Positions 1-7,009 of a DNA stretch of 64,000 nucleotides are shown piece by piece. Location: the NCBI GenBank assembly GCA_002787635.1, contig PCXK01000028.1, forward strand, positions 18,502 through 82,501, in the 5' to 3' direction. Positions within the stretch are counted from its first letter, which is position 1, and each line of letters starts with the position of its first letter. Made by a program: the position numbers and the translations under genes. This stretch comes from Alphaproteobacteria bacterium CG11_big_fil_rev_8_21_14_0_20_39_49 (lineage in GTDB: Bacteria; Pseudomonadota; Alphaproteobacteria; Rickettsiales; UBA6187). The notes under the pieces were generated by a model that worked only from the letters and a program-made list of their open reading frames with translations, ran no database searches and had not been told where the DNA came from.

Positions 1-410
1 TGATCGTCTATTAACAGGCTTCCGTTGTAGTTTTCTTTTCTTAATCTTTCTTTTATATAAATACGGTTTCGATGTATATCATCTACTTCTTTTTTTACAA
101 AATTAGATTCAGCTTCAGCTAATAGACTTTCTATCCCTTCAACGCCGCTATCGATATTTCTTGAATCTGTTATTATATTTTTAATTATAGCATCGGCAAT
201 TGCGTCATATAACGTATCGGGATTATTTTTTTTGCCCCTTGCACTTTTAGCATCAAGCAACATCACTAAAGAAGGTTTGCTTTTAGAGGCTCTTACATTT
301 TCACTTGCAACCCGCTTCTTTTCCTTATGTTGTTTAGTGGATATAATAGAGTAAAAAAGTGTAAATATTTTCTCCTTAATAGAATCACTCTTTTGCTTCT
401 TTTTTACCAT
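1..410 (-). CDS. Hypothetical protein, C-terminus cut by window edge
   Basis: An uninterrupted minus-strand frame starts with ATG at 410 and runs off the left edge, giving about 136 visible residues. It opens with the Lys-rich segment MVKKKQKSDSIKEK and later contains SLVMLLDAKSARGKK and SLLAEAESNFVKKEVDD, so it looks soluble, charged and largely helical. No signal peptide or membrane segment is seen in the visible part. I do not recognise a family. The 320 bases between it and fmt hold a palindromic repeat. Confidence 0.55.
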   Translation of the reverse strand, partial: MVKKKQKSDSIKEKIFTLFYSIISTKQHKEKKRVASENVRASKSKPSLVMLLDAKSARGKKNNPDTLYDAIADAIIKNIITDSRNIDSGVEGIESLLAEAESNFVKKEVDDIHRNRIYIKERLRKENYNGSLLIDD

Positions 411-540
411 ATTGTTGTAAAATCCCTACTTAAAGCTCAATAATAGTAAATTCTAAATTTATTTCTTATAAGAAAAACGTAATTACCCGAAAATACGAAA
501 TAAAAATAATAAGTTTACTTAATTATTTTTATAAAGTATT

Positions 541-621
541 TCGCCAATTGCCAAAGGCAATTATAGGGTAATCTCATAAGATCGCCCTATAGTTTTCTAA
601 ACAAAACTCGGGCGATGACGT
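541..621. repeat. GTCAT-type palindromic repeat
   Basis: A unit of the form CGCC-AATTG...CAATTATAGGGTAATCT is followed by AGATCGCCCTATAGTTTTCT and ...ACTCGGGCGATGACGT. The same modules recur at 4918-5083, 51440-51528 and elsewhere. It fills most of the 323-base spacer between the left-edge gene and fmt; nothing else is apparent there. Confidence 0.7.
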
Positions 622-733
622 AAGTGAATACAGAATTTACTATAATAACCGTAAAATCTTAACAGATAATCATTAACATTCCGTTAACACAATAACGTTA
701 CATTTTGGCAGGGAGGAAGGGAAGATTTTTTAG

Positions 734-1639
734 TCATGTGACGGCATCGCCTACAATAAATTTAAAACCTCTCAAAAAATCATTGATAGGCATAGCTTTT
801 TTGCCTTGTCGCTGTATTACCGCAGGGGTGAAAAAACCGTCTTTTATTGCTATAGTAGGCTTATCATCAATTATTTTTCCAAATTCATAATTGTGTGAGG
901 CTTCTTTAAAAGATGCTTCTAAGACCTTAAATTTTTCATTTTTATAAGTAAAAAAAGCTCCGGGAAAAGGGCAAAAAGCCCTAACTCTTGCAGAAAAATT
1001 AGCAACAGTTTCGTTGCAATTTAGCGAAGCTTCATTTTTATTTATTTTTTCGGCATATGTAGCCTCACCTTCTTGTTTTACAGCTACTATTTTATCTTTT
1101 TGCTTAATATATTTTACGATAAGGTCGGCCCCCATTACGCTCAAAACATCGTGTAATGTGCCTGCCGTCATATCGTTAGTTATTTTCACTTTATCCCAAA
1201 TTAGCATATCACCGGTGTCAAGCCCTTCGTCCATCTGCATTATTGTAACGCCTGTTTCGCTATCTCCTGCAAGTATAGCCCTCTGTATCGGAGCTGCACC
1301 ACGCCATCTTGGCAAAATAGATGCATGAATATTTATACATGGACAACTATCAAGCACAGCCTTAGGCAGGATTAACCCATAGGCAACAACTACAGCCATA
1401 TCGGCATTTGTATCGGCAAATATCTTCTGCTCGGCTTCATTTCTTAATGTTTTTGGGGTACGAACTTCAATATTATACTTTTCGGCAGTTAAATGAACCG
1501 GAGATTTGCGTTCTTTCTGCCCTCTGCCTGCCAGTCTTGGAGGCTGTGTATATACGGCTAATATCTCATGCCCGTCATTTATTAATGCCTCAAGGGCAGG
1601 AACTGAAAAATCAGGAGTTCCCATAAATATTAGCTTCAT
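734..1639 (-). CDS. fmt: Methionyl-tRNA formyltransferase
   Basis: Cytoplasmic enzyme that formylates initiator Met-tRNA using 10-formyltetrahydrofolate. The start MKLIFMGTPDFSVPALEAL is the classic Fmt N-terminus. The catalytic triad is visible as Asn103 and His105 in INIHAS and Asp144 in LDTGDML. Residues 1-190 form the Rossmann-type hydrolase domain and the rest the OB-like tRNA-binding domain. At 301 residues it is close to the usual 310-315. It lies 8 bases downstream of def, the usual def-fmt pair, so the two are probably co-transcribed. Confidence 0.97.
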   Translation of the reverse strand: MKLIFMGTPDFSVPALEALINDGHEILAVYTQPPRLAGRGQKERKSPVHLTAEKYNIEVRTPKTLRNEAEQKIFADTNADMAVVVAYGLILPKAVLDSCPCINIHASILPRWRGAAPIQRAILAGDSETGVTIMQMDEGLDTGDMLIWDKVKITNDMTAGTLHDVLSVMGADLIVKYIKQKDKIVAVKQEGEATYAEKINKNEASLNCNETVANFSARVRAFCPFPGAFFTYKNEKFKVLEASFKEASHNYEFGKIIDDKPTIAIKDGFFTPAVIQRQGKKAMPINDFLRGFKFIVGDAVT

Positions 1640-1647
1640 AACAAAAA

Positions 1648-2211
1648 CTAGCTATCATTGTTTATTATTAGTTTTTTTACTTTTTTTACTTTACGCATGA
1701 TGAAATCACGTTTCATCTTAGATACATGGTCGATAAATACAACACCGTTTAGATGGTCGATTTCATGCTGAACGCATGTAGCCAGAAGCTCGTCACATTC
1801 CATTATTTGCTCTTTACCGTTATAATCAAGGTATTTAACTTTAACTACCTTTGGTCTGGTGACTAAAGCCCGTTGCTCAGGAAAGGAAAGGCAGCCTTCC
1901 TCATATATATTTTCTTCTTCAGATTCTTCTATTATCTCAGGATTAACCATATAAATCGGCTTTGACAGATCAACGTCACCGATTTTTTCTCCAGCATTTT
2001 CATATCTTTTATGGCTTTCGCTCAAGTCCATTACCAAAATACGCTTATGCACCCCAACCTGAACCGCAGCCAAGCCTATGCCTTCACAAGTATGCATGGT
2101 TTCAACCATATCATCCATGAATTTTCGCAGCCCATCGGTAACTTCATGTACCGGCTCCGAACAAACTGCTAATCTGGGATCGGGTGCTATAACAAGTGGT
2201 AGAACAGTCAT
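1648..2211 (-). CDS. def: Peptide deformylase
   Basis: Metalloenzyme that removes the formyl group from nascent proteins. All three family motifs are present: GIGLAAVQVG (near residue 45), EEGCLSFPE with the metal-binding Cys (near 105) and QHEIDHLNG with the two metal His and catalytic Glu (near 150). Length 187 is slightly above the usual 165-180, with a Lys-rich C-terminal helix. It is the first gene of the def-fmt pair; its product and Fmt act at opposite ends of the formyl-Met cycle. Confidence 0.97.
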   Translation of the reverse strand: MTVLPLVIAPDPRLAVCSEPVHEVTDGLRKFMDDMVETMHTCEGIGLAAVQVGVHKRILVMDLSESHKRYENAGEKIGDVDLSKPIYMVNPEIIEESEEENIYEEGCLSFPEQRALVTRPKVVKVKYLDYNGKEQIMECDELLATCVQHEIDHLNGVVFIDHVSKMKRDFIMRKVKKVKKLIINNDS

Positions 2212-2248
2212 AAAAAAATCTTATAAATTTAACAATGTGGCAATTATT

Positions 2249-2399
2249 GGTGGTGTTCAATAAATATAGTTTTTGTCATACTGAACTTGTTTCAGTATCT
2301 TCTTGGTCACGTTAGAGATGCTGAAACAAGTTCGCCTACGACAAAAAAACAAATATTTCAGTACAATTTTTACAAAAACTATATTTATTGAACACTACC
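2249..2399. repeat. MITE-like element, GTGTTCAATAAA family, with inner palindrome
   Basis: The terminal inverted repeats are near-perfect: GGTGGTGTTCAATAAATATA at the left and TATATTTATTGAACACTACC at the right. The interior carries a second palindrome, TGAACTTGTTTCAGTATCT against AGATGCTGAAACAAGTTC. Related copies lie at 26485-26633, 32172-32316 and 43693-43812, and forms without the inner palindrome at 40964-41048 and 6040-6091. No ORF inside. Confidence 0.85.
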
Positions 2400-2444
2400 T
2401 AATTATTAACATACGGGCTTATAAATATCAAGACGGTAGGAATA

Positions 2445-2786
2445 TTACCTATTCCTGACCGATTCTCGGTTTATTACATTTGCAACGTGAGTTCTAACAT
2501 CATTTTCCTCATAAGGGAGTCTGTTAGGCAGGCTTCCGGCACTTGTAACAAAATCAACAAATAATTGTGCTTCTTCTTTTTTGTATTTATAATCTATAGA
2601 GTCTGTCACTTTATCTTCAAAACTCTCATCTGTGTGGTCATAAACTATATTTGTGCCTGACAATTCTTCTTTTGCTCTGTTACAAATAAGTTGCCTTATT
2701 ATTTCATTACCCAGAATTTCCTGATCAAGCTTTCGACCGGCTTTTTCATCAATTTCATTTTTTTTATAAGGTATTTTTACTGCCAT
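2445..2786 (-). CDS. Hypothetical protein, 113 residues
   Basis: Small charged protein with no signal peptide or membrane helix. It starts MAVKIPYKKNEIDEKAGRKL and is probably mostly helical. It begins 20 bases after the mtaB stop on the same strand, so it is likely the last gene of dapF-mtaB-orf. The gene frame is clean and the opposite strand has no competing ORF. I do not recognise a family; function unknown. Confidence 0.6.
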   Translation of the reverse strand: MAVKIPYKKNEIDEKAGRKLDQEILGNEIIRQLICNRAKEELSGTNIVYDHTDESFEDKVTDSIDYKYKKEEAQLFVDFVTSAGSLPNRLPYEENDVRTHVANVINRESVRNR

Positions 2787-2806
2787 CTAAATCCTTTCTA
2801 AAAAGA

Positions 2807-4039
2807 CTACAAACTGCCCAAAAGCCTGCTTCCGTCAAGTCTGATTACATTAACATCAACAACACTTCCTATTTCAAGCTCTTTATTAATTGATATTTCA
2901 CTAAAATCTTCAGCCCTTGCTATCATGTCTTTTTCAACAACGGCTTTGAGCGTTTTTCCTATATTTTTTTGCAGATGCTTTATTAGTTCTTTTTCTCCTG
3001 CCTCCCTAAGTTTGGCGGCTCTTTCTTTCCTTATATCTTTTGCCACTTGAGGCATTTTTGCGGCCGGAGTCCCCTCCCTTTCCGAATATGGAAAAATATG
3101 CAAATACTGCAATCCTGCTTCGCTTATCAAATTTAACGTATTTTCAAACATTTCATCAGTTTCAGTGGGGAAACCTGCAATAATATCCGCACCAAAAGCC
3201 GAATCGGGTCTTAGCCCCCTCACTTTTTGAGTGAAATCTACTACATCTTGTCTTTTATGCCTTCTTTTCATACGCTTTAAAACCATATCATCACCTGCCT
3301 GCAAAGATATATGGAAATGCGGCATTAATCTTGGCTCATTTTCAATAAGTCCGTATATATCATTATCTAATTCCGCCACATCTACAGATGAAAGGCGTAA
3401 TCTGGACAAGTTTGGAACTAACGCAAGCAACCTTCTGAGCATTTGTCCCAATGTAGGCTGTCCCGGCAAATCCTTGCCGTAATCGGTTATATCCACCCCC
3501 GTTATAACCACCTCATTATAACCTGACTCTACCAGTTGCCTTACCTGCTTTACTATCTCGCCGATTGGAACGGAGCGGCTGTTTCCCCTTCCATAAGGAA
3601 TAATACAAAAGGTGCATCTGTGATTACACCCGTTTTGCACCTGAACAAACGCCCTCGCCTTACCTTCTATTGAGCCTACAAAATGAGAGGCGGTCTCTTT
3701 GACCGACATAATGTCGTTTACCGATATCTTCTCGCCGAAATTGTAGTTATGGGCGTGCAGCTTTTCTTCATTACCGAGGATTTTATCAACCTCCTCCATT
3801 TTGGAGAATTTTTCAGGAGAAATCTGTGCAGCACAACCCGTAACAATAATTTTAGCATTGGGGTTATTACGCCTTGCCCTTCTTATAGACTGCCTTGCCT
3901 GCCTTTCAGCCTCTTTTGTAACCGAGCATGTATTGAAGACGATAACATCATCAAGTCCTGCAACCAGAAGATTGCTTTTTATAACCTCGCTTTCATAAGC
4001 GTTTAATCTGCACCCGAACGTTACTACTTCCTGTTTCAT
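2807..4039 (-). CDS. mtaB: tRNA t6A37 methylthiotransferase MtaB
   Basis: Radical-SAM enzyme that adds a methylthio group to t6A at tRNA position 37. The N-terminal UPF0004 domain has three cluster cysteines: Cys10 (FGCRLNAYESE), Cys38 (NTCSVT) and Cys69 (VTGCAAQ). The radical-SAM CxxxCxxC is Cys138/142/145 (NGCNHRCTFC). The C-terminal ~60 residues fit a TRAM domain. GCRLN near the start and 410 residues separate MtaB from MiaB (about 450) and RimO. The start overlaps the dapF stop by 4 bases, implying translational coupling. Confidence 0.93.
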   Translation of the reverse strand: MKQEVVTFGCRLNAYESEVIKSNLLVAGLDDVIVFNTCSVTKEAERQARQSIRRARRNNPNAKIIVTGCAAQISPEKFSKMEEVDKILGNEEKLHAHNYNFGEKISVNDIMSVKETASHFVGSIEGKARAFVQVQNGCNHRCTFCIIPYGRGNSRSVPIGEIVKQVRQLVESGYNEVVITGVDITDYGKDLPGQPTLGQMLRRLLALVPNLSRLRLSSVDVAELDNDIYGLIENEPRLMPHFHISLQAGDDMVLKRMKRRHKRQDVVDFTQKVRGLRPDSAFGADIIAGFPTETDEMFENTLNLISEAGLQYLHIFPYSEREGTPAAKMPQVAKDIRKERAAKLREAGEKELIKHLQKNIGKTLKAVVEKDMIARAEDFSEISINKELEIGSVVDVNVIRLDGSRLLGSL

Positions 4040-4845
4040 AGCAAAATACCTTTAAAAACAGTTGCTACGGCTCCGGTCATATTAACCCTGCCGTTTATGT
4101 AACTGATATGCAAATCTCCACCTAGCAAATTGACTTGAACGTCCTGCTCGACCAATCCCCTTAAATTTGCAGCCACAACCGCAGCACAAGCCCCTGTTCC
4201 GCAGGCTTTTGTTTCACCTGCTCCACGTTCCCAAACTCGTAATTTTATTTGCTTTTTCGATATAATCTGTGCAGCGGAAATATTCGCCCTTTGCGGGAAC
4301 AACTCGTTAACTTCCAATTTCGCACCGCAATTTTGCAAATCAACGTTGTCGACATTTTCTACAAAAAACACCCCATGCGGATTGCCCATACTGACGGCAA
4401 CACCGTCTTTTAACTCCCCTGAGCTTATGGGAAGGTGTAACGTATCGGTATCTTGCGACAAAGGTATATCCTGCCAACCGGTTTTTGCGATTCCCATATC
4501 AACCAAAACCGAATCATATCCTCTTTTTTCGCAGTTTAGAATCCCTCCGACCGTTTCTATAGAAACTTTTTCGCTGTTATTCTCTTGCATAATTATCCAT
4601 GCAACGCATCTTGTAGCATTACCGCACGCACCCGACTTACTGCCGTCAGCATTATAAAAGTTTACGAAACAATCTGCTTTTTGGGAACCTTCTATTAAAA
4701 CAAACTGGTCACAGCCTACACCAGTATGACGGTCACATATTTTTCGGACTTCGTCACTTGTAAAAGAATAATTTTTCTCACGACCGTCAATAATGACAAA
4801 ATCATTGCCTAAACCGTGCATTTTTAAAAAAGGTATATTTTCCAT
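4036..4845 (-). CDS. dapF: Diaminopimelate epimerase
   Basis: Converts LL- to meso-diaminopimelate for lysine and peptidoglycan synthesis. The two catalytic cysteines are Cys74 (SGACGNATRC) and Cys215 (ETKACGTGAC), each in its conserved context, and the start has the typical FLKMHGLGNDFVIID. Length 269 matches the family. First gene of a dapF-mtaB operon joined by an ATGA overlap. Its presence implies that the organism makes its own meso-DAP cell wall. Confidence 0.96.
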   Translation of the reverse strand: MENIPFLKMHGLGNDFVIIDGREKNYSFTSDEVRKICDRHTGVGCDQFVLIEGSQKADCFVNFYNADGSKSGACGNATRCVAWIIMQENNSEKVSIETVGGILNCEKRGYDSVLVDMGIAKTGWQDIPLSQDTDTLHLPISSGELKDGVAVSMGNPHGVFFVENVDNVDLQNCGAKLEVNELFPQRANISAAQIISKKQIKLRVWERGAGETKACGTGACAAVVAANLRGLVEQDVQVNLLGGDLHISYINGRVNMTGAVATVFKGILL

Positions 4846-4917
4846 AATCCTGACTTTAATACCTTATTTTTAGCACTAAATAAAGCATTTTTATTACAGA
4901 TTACACTAAAAAGAAAA

Positions 4918-5083
4918 ACGTCATCCCCCGAATTTTCGTAGAAATTATAGGGGGATCTCATTTAAAATTATAGAGATCAACGAACAAGTCGGGGATAAAA
5001 ATCCTAACTCTTGAAACAAAAATACTATAATCATCTAATAAGATCGCCCTATAGTTTTCTAAAGAAAACTCGGGCGATGACGT
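4918..5083. repeat. Compound palindromic repeat (two GTCAT-type units)
   Basis: Left unit: GTCATCCCCCGAATTTTCGT, then ATTATAGGGGGATCT and AACGAACAAGTCGGGGAT. Right unit: AGATCGCCCTATAGTTTTCT through ACTCGGGCGATGACGT. The two are joined by a linker with ACTCTTG...AATACTATAAT, which resembles the end of the TATAGTATTTTAAC outer element. It is followed at 5106-5128 by a lone GTTTATTGAACACTCCC end. No coding capacity. Confidence 0.75.
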
Positions 5084-5105
5084 AAATGGATTAGCGTATG
5101 AAAAA

Positions 5106-5128
5106 ATATATGTTTATTGAACACTCCC
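5106..5128. repeat. Solitary end of GTGTTCAATAAA-family element
   Basis: TATGTTTATTGAACACTCCC matches the right terminal inverted repeat of the elements at 26485-26633 and 32172-32316. No partner end is nearby, so this is probably a truncated copy. It abuts the stop of the downstream nuclease-like gene. Confidence 0.6.
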
Positions 5129-5130
5129 GA

Positions 5131-5850
5131 TTACAAAATATTGATATGGCTTTGATTATAAACTTCAATTGCAGGACCATAGTAATATTCAACCCAACCT
5201 TTAACTATTACTTCCTTATTTACTAAATCTTCTATCTGATAACCTGCGAAGTTACCTAAATTTTCCTTAGCTATTTTTACGGTAAAATCTGTTTTCCAGT
5301 CATCTGCGAAATTGATATACATATTATTTTTAACGAGTTTTACTCTTTTTACCCTACCCTTTACTACCTTAAACTTATTTACGTGATTTTTAGTATTTGT
5401 TTCTATTTCTGCCCGACTAAGAAATATTTGTTTATCCCTTGACCACAAGCCTATCTGTAAATTTCTGGCGTTATTTTCTGCTTCAACAATTTCTTTATCA
5501 ACAGCTATATCTTCAATATTATAATTTAAAACATAACCACCGCTCAAAAGCTTTTTATAAACGCTACCACCTCCTGCTTTAATATCGTCAACTATGGAAT
5601 TGTTATACAAGTCTTTTGATGCATCGACCACCACCGCCTCAACACTATCACTTCCTATTATACTATTGATATAGCTTGAATATTCTTTATGCATTTCTGA
5701 CGGAACATACATATTTTTTATTTTAACATTAGTGCCGTCATCAAGTTGTAACAATCCGTTTTTACTTACCCCTATTACATTATATCCGGCATATGAAATA
5801 TTATTCATAAACAGGCATAGAAACAGTATGTTAAATAATATATTTTTCAT
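5131..5850 (-). CDS. Secreted thermonuclease-like (SNase/OB-fold) protein
   Basis: 239 residues with an N-terminal signal peptide (MKNILFNILFLCLFMNNISYA), so probably periplasmic or secreted. The body resembles the thermonuclease-like proteins of alphaproteobacteria: an OB-like half with LLQLDDGTNVKIKNMYVP, the helix NARNLQIGLWSRD (like the AR..GLW segment of SNase homologues), then a second OB-type half with VVKGRVKRVKLVKNNMYINF and DDWKTDFTVKI. The strict catalytic Arg/Asp/Glu set of staphylococcal nuclease is not obvious, so it may bind nucleic acid or ligand rather than cleave. It stands alone between repeat arrays. Confidence 0.65.
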   Translation of the reverse strand: MKNILFNILFLCLFMNNISYAGYNVIGVSKNGLLQLDDGTNVKIKNMYVPSEMHKEYSSYINSIIGSDSVEAVVVDASKDLYNNSIVDDIKAGGGSVYKKLLSGGYVLNYNIEDIAVDKEIVEAENNARNLQIGLWSRDKQIFLSRAEIETNTKNHVNKFKVVKGRVKRVKLVKNNMYINFADDWKTDFTVKIAKENLGNFAGYQIEDLVNKEVIVKGWVEYYYGPAIEVYNQSHINIL

Positions 5851-5899
5851 TTCTTAATCTAAAATTAACTATTTATGTTATATAATATAAACTTAATTT

Positions 5900-6039
5900 A
5901 GAGTGTTTTACCTTTTTAAAAATGCTGTCATCCCTGTGAATTTTCGTAGAAAATTATAGGGGATCTCAGTCTAATTTGTAGAGATCCCCGAACAAGTCGG
6001 GGATGACAATTCTAACTCTTGAAAAGTTAAAATACTATA
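5900..6039. repeat. TATAGTATTTTAAC-family element with inner palindrome
   Basis: The left end, AGTGTTTTACCTTTTTAAAA, pairs imperfectly with GAAAAGTTAAAATACTATAG at the right. Between them lies GTCATCCCTGTGAATTTTCG ... AGATCCCCGAACAAGTCGGGGATGAC. The same outer ends flank other inner palindromes at 34741-34878 and 51531-51668. Confidence 0.7.
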
Positions 6040-6091
6040 GAGTGCTCGATAAATATAGATTTTGTATGACGTTTTTATATGTCGAACACTC
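6040..6091. repeat. Minimal (empty) GTGTTCAATAAA-family element
   Basis: GAGTGCTCGATAAATATAGA and TTTTTATATGTCGAACACTC are the two terminal repeats with only a few bases between them. It lacks the TGAACTTGTTTCAGCATCT inner palindrome carried by longer relatives. It directly abuts the preceding TATAGT-type element. Confidence 0.65.
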
Positions 6092-6124
6092 AAACTTAAT
6101 TAACATTATTATATATTAGTTATT

Positions 6125-6850
6125 ATGAAAAAAGAACAGAGTGGATTTTCGTTAGTTGAGTTATCCGTATCAATTGTCATTATAGGCTTTATAATGGCAG
6201 CCATAGTGCAAGGGAAAAATATACTCGACAACGCTCAAATTCGTTCTATCATCAGTCAATTTTCCGAACACCAAACATCAGCGAATAGTTTTAAGTTAAA
6301 GTACCTACAATATCCGGGCGACTTTGACGAAGCCGTTGCACACTGGGATATAGGGACTAATGATATTGAAGACGGCAATGGTGATGGAAAAATTCAATTC
6401 GTTCAAGGTGGGGTATATGAGGGCTATAGGGCTTGGCAACACCTTACATACGCCAGAATGACCAAGGCTAATTATTTAGGAACAGAAACAACAGGAGCAG
6501 CTCAGCTTGAATCTGACATTCCCAAATCCAATCAAATAGGTGGATTCGTATTTGAACACGGACTATTAGCAATGACAAGCGGGAATGTAATTGCACTTGG
6601 AATACCGCTTGCGTCTACTACAACAATTAATTTAGGCAGCTCACTAACCGCTCAACAGGCATTTGCGATTGATAACAAATCAGACGGAGGAAACCCTTCA
6701 ACAGGCAAGGTAAGGTCTATTGAGGGCAACGGCTCTACCGCAGGCACATGCGTAGATGCTAACGGTGCCGGAACAGCTGACGACCTGTATAATATAAGTT
6801 CGGGAGGCAGGAATTGCATTATAGGAATATCGTTTACTGAAACGCCTTAA
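6125..6850 (+). CDS. Orphan type IV pilin-like (pseudopilin) protein
   Basis: Class III signal: MKKEQSGFSLVELSVSIVII has the prepilin peptidase site after Gly and Glu at +5, followed by a hydrophobic helix (residues 8-29). The globular part contains YPGDFDEAVAHWDIGTND and an acidic DGNGDGKIQF segment that could bind calcium. It ends with RNCIIGISFTETP. 241 residues is long for a major pilin and fits a GspH/GspG-like or minor pilin. No secretion or pilus genes are next to it, so export and assembly must use machinery encoded elsewhere. No clear Shine-Dalgarno is seen. Confidence 0.8.
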   Translation: MKKEQSGFSLVELSVSIVIIGFIMAAIVQGKNILDNAQIRSIISQFSEHQTSANSFKLKYLQYPGDFDEAVAHWDIGTNDIEDGNGDGKIQFVQGGVYEGYRAWQHLTYARMTKANYLGTETTGAAQLESDIPKSNQIGGFVFEHGLLAMTSGNVIALGIPLASTTTINLGSSLTAQQAFAIDNKSDGGNPSTGKVRSIEGNGSTAGTCVDANGAGTADDLYNISSGGRNCIIGISFTETP

Positions 6851-6851
6851 G

Positions 6852-7009
6852 TATAGTAAATTTGCATTTAATTTACCCTCGGTGTCATCCTATGAAAAAA
6901 ATTTAGTAAAATTTTTTATCATGGGATCCAATTCCACTATAATTTGTTTTACTAGACAAATTCGTGGAATGACAAAGATACGTAAATTAACTTCAAATTC
7001 AATATACTA
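6852..7009. repeat. TATAGTAA-family element carrying a GTCAT palindrome
   Basis: Outer ends: TATAGTAAATTTGCATTTAA at the left and TTCAAATTCAATATACTA at the right. Inner part: GTGTCATCCTATGAAAAAAA ... CACTATAATTTGTTTTACTA ... GTGGAATGACA. The same outer and inner combination occurs at 61545-61684. A bare outer palindrome without cargo is at 17271-17320. The right end overlaps the stop of the large OmpA-like gene. Confidence 0.75.

Noticed and set aside
2262-2400. Possible CRISPR or small-RNA locus because of paired repeats
   Set aside because: There are only two inverted arms, no regularly spaced direct repeats and no cas genes; it is one copy of a dispersed inverted-repeat element.
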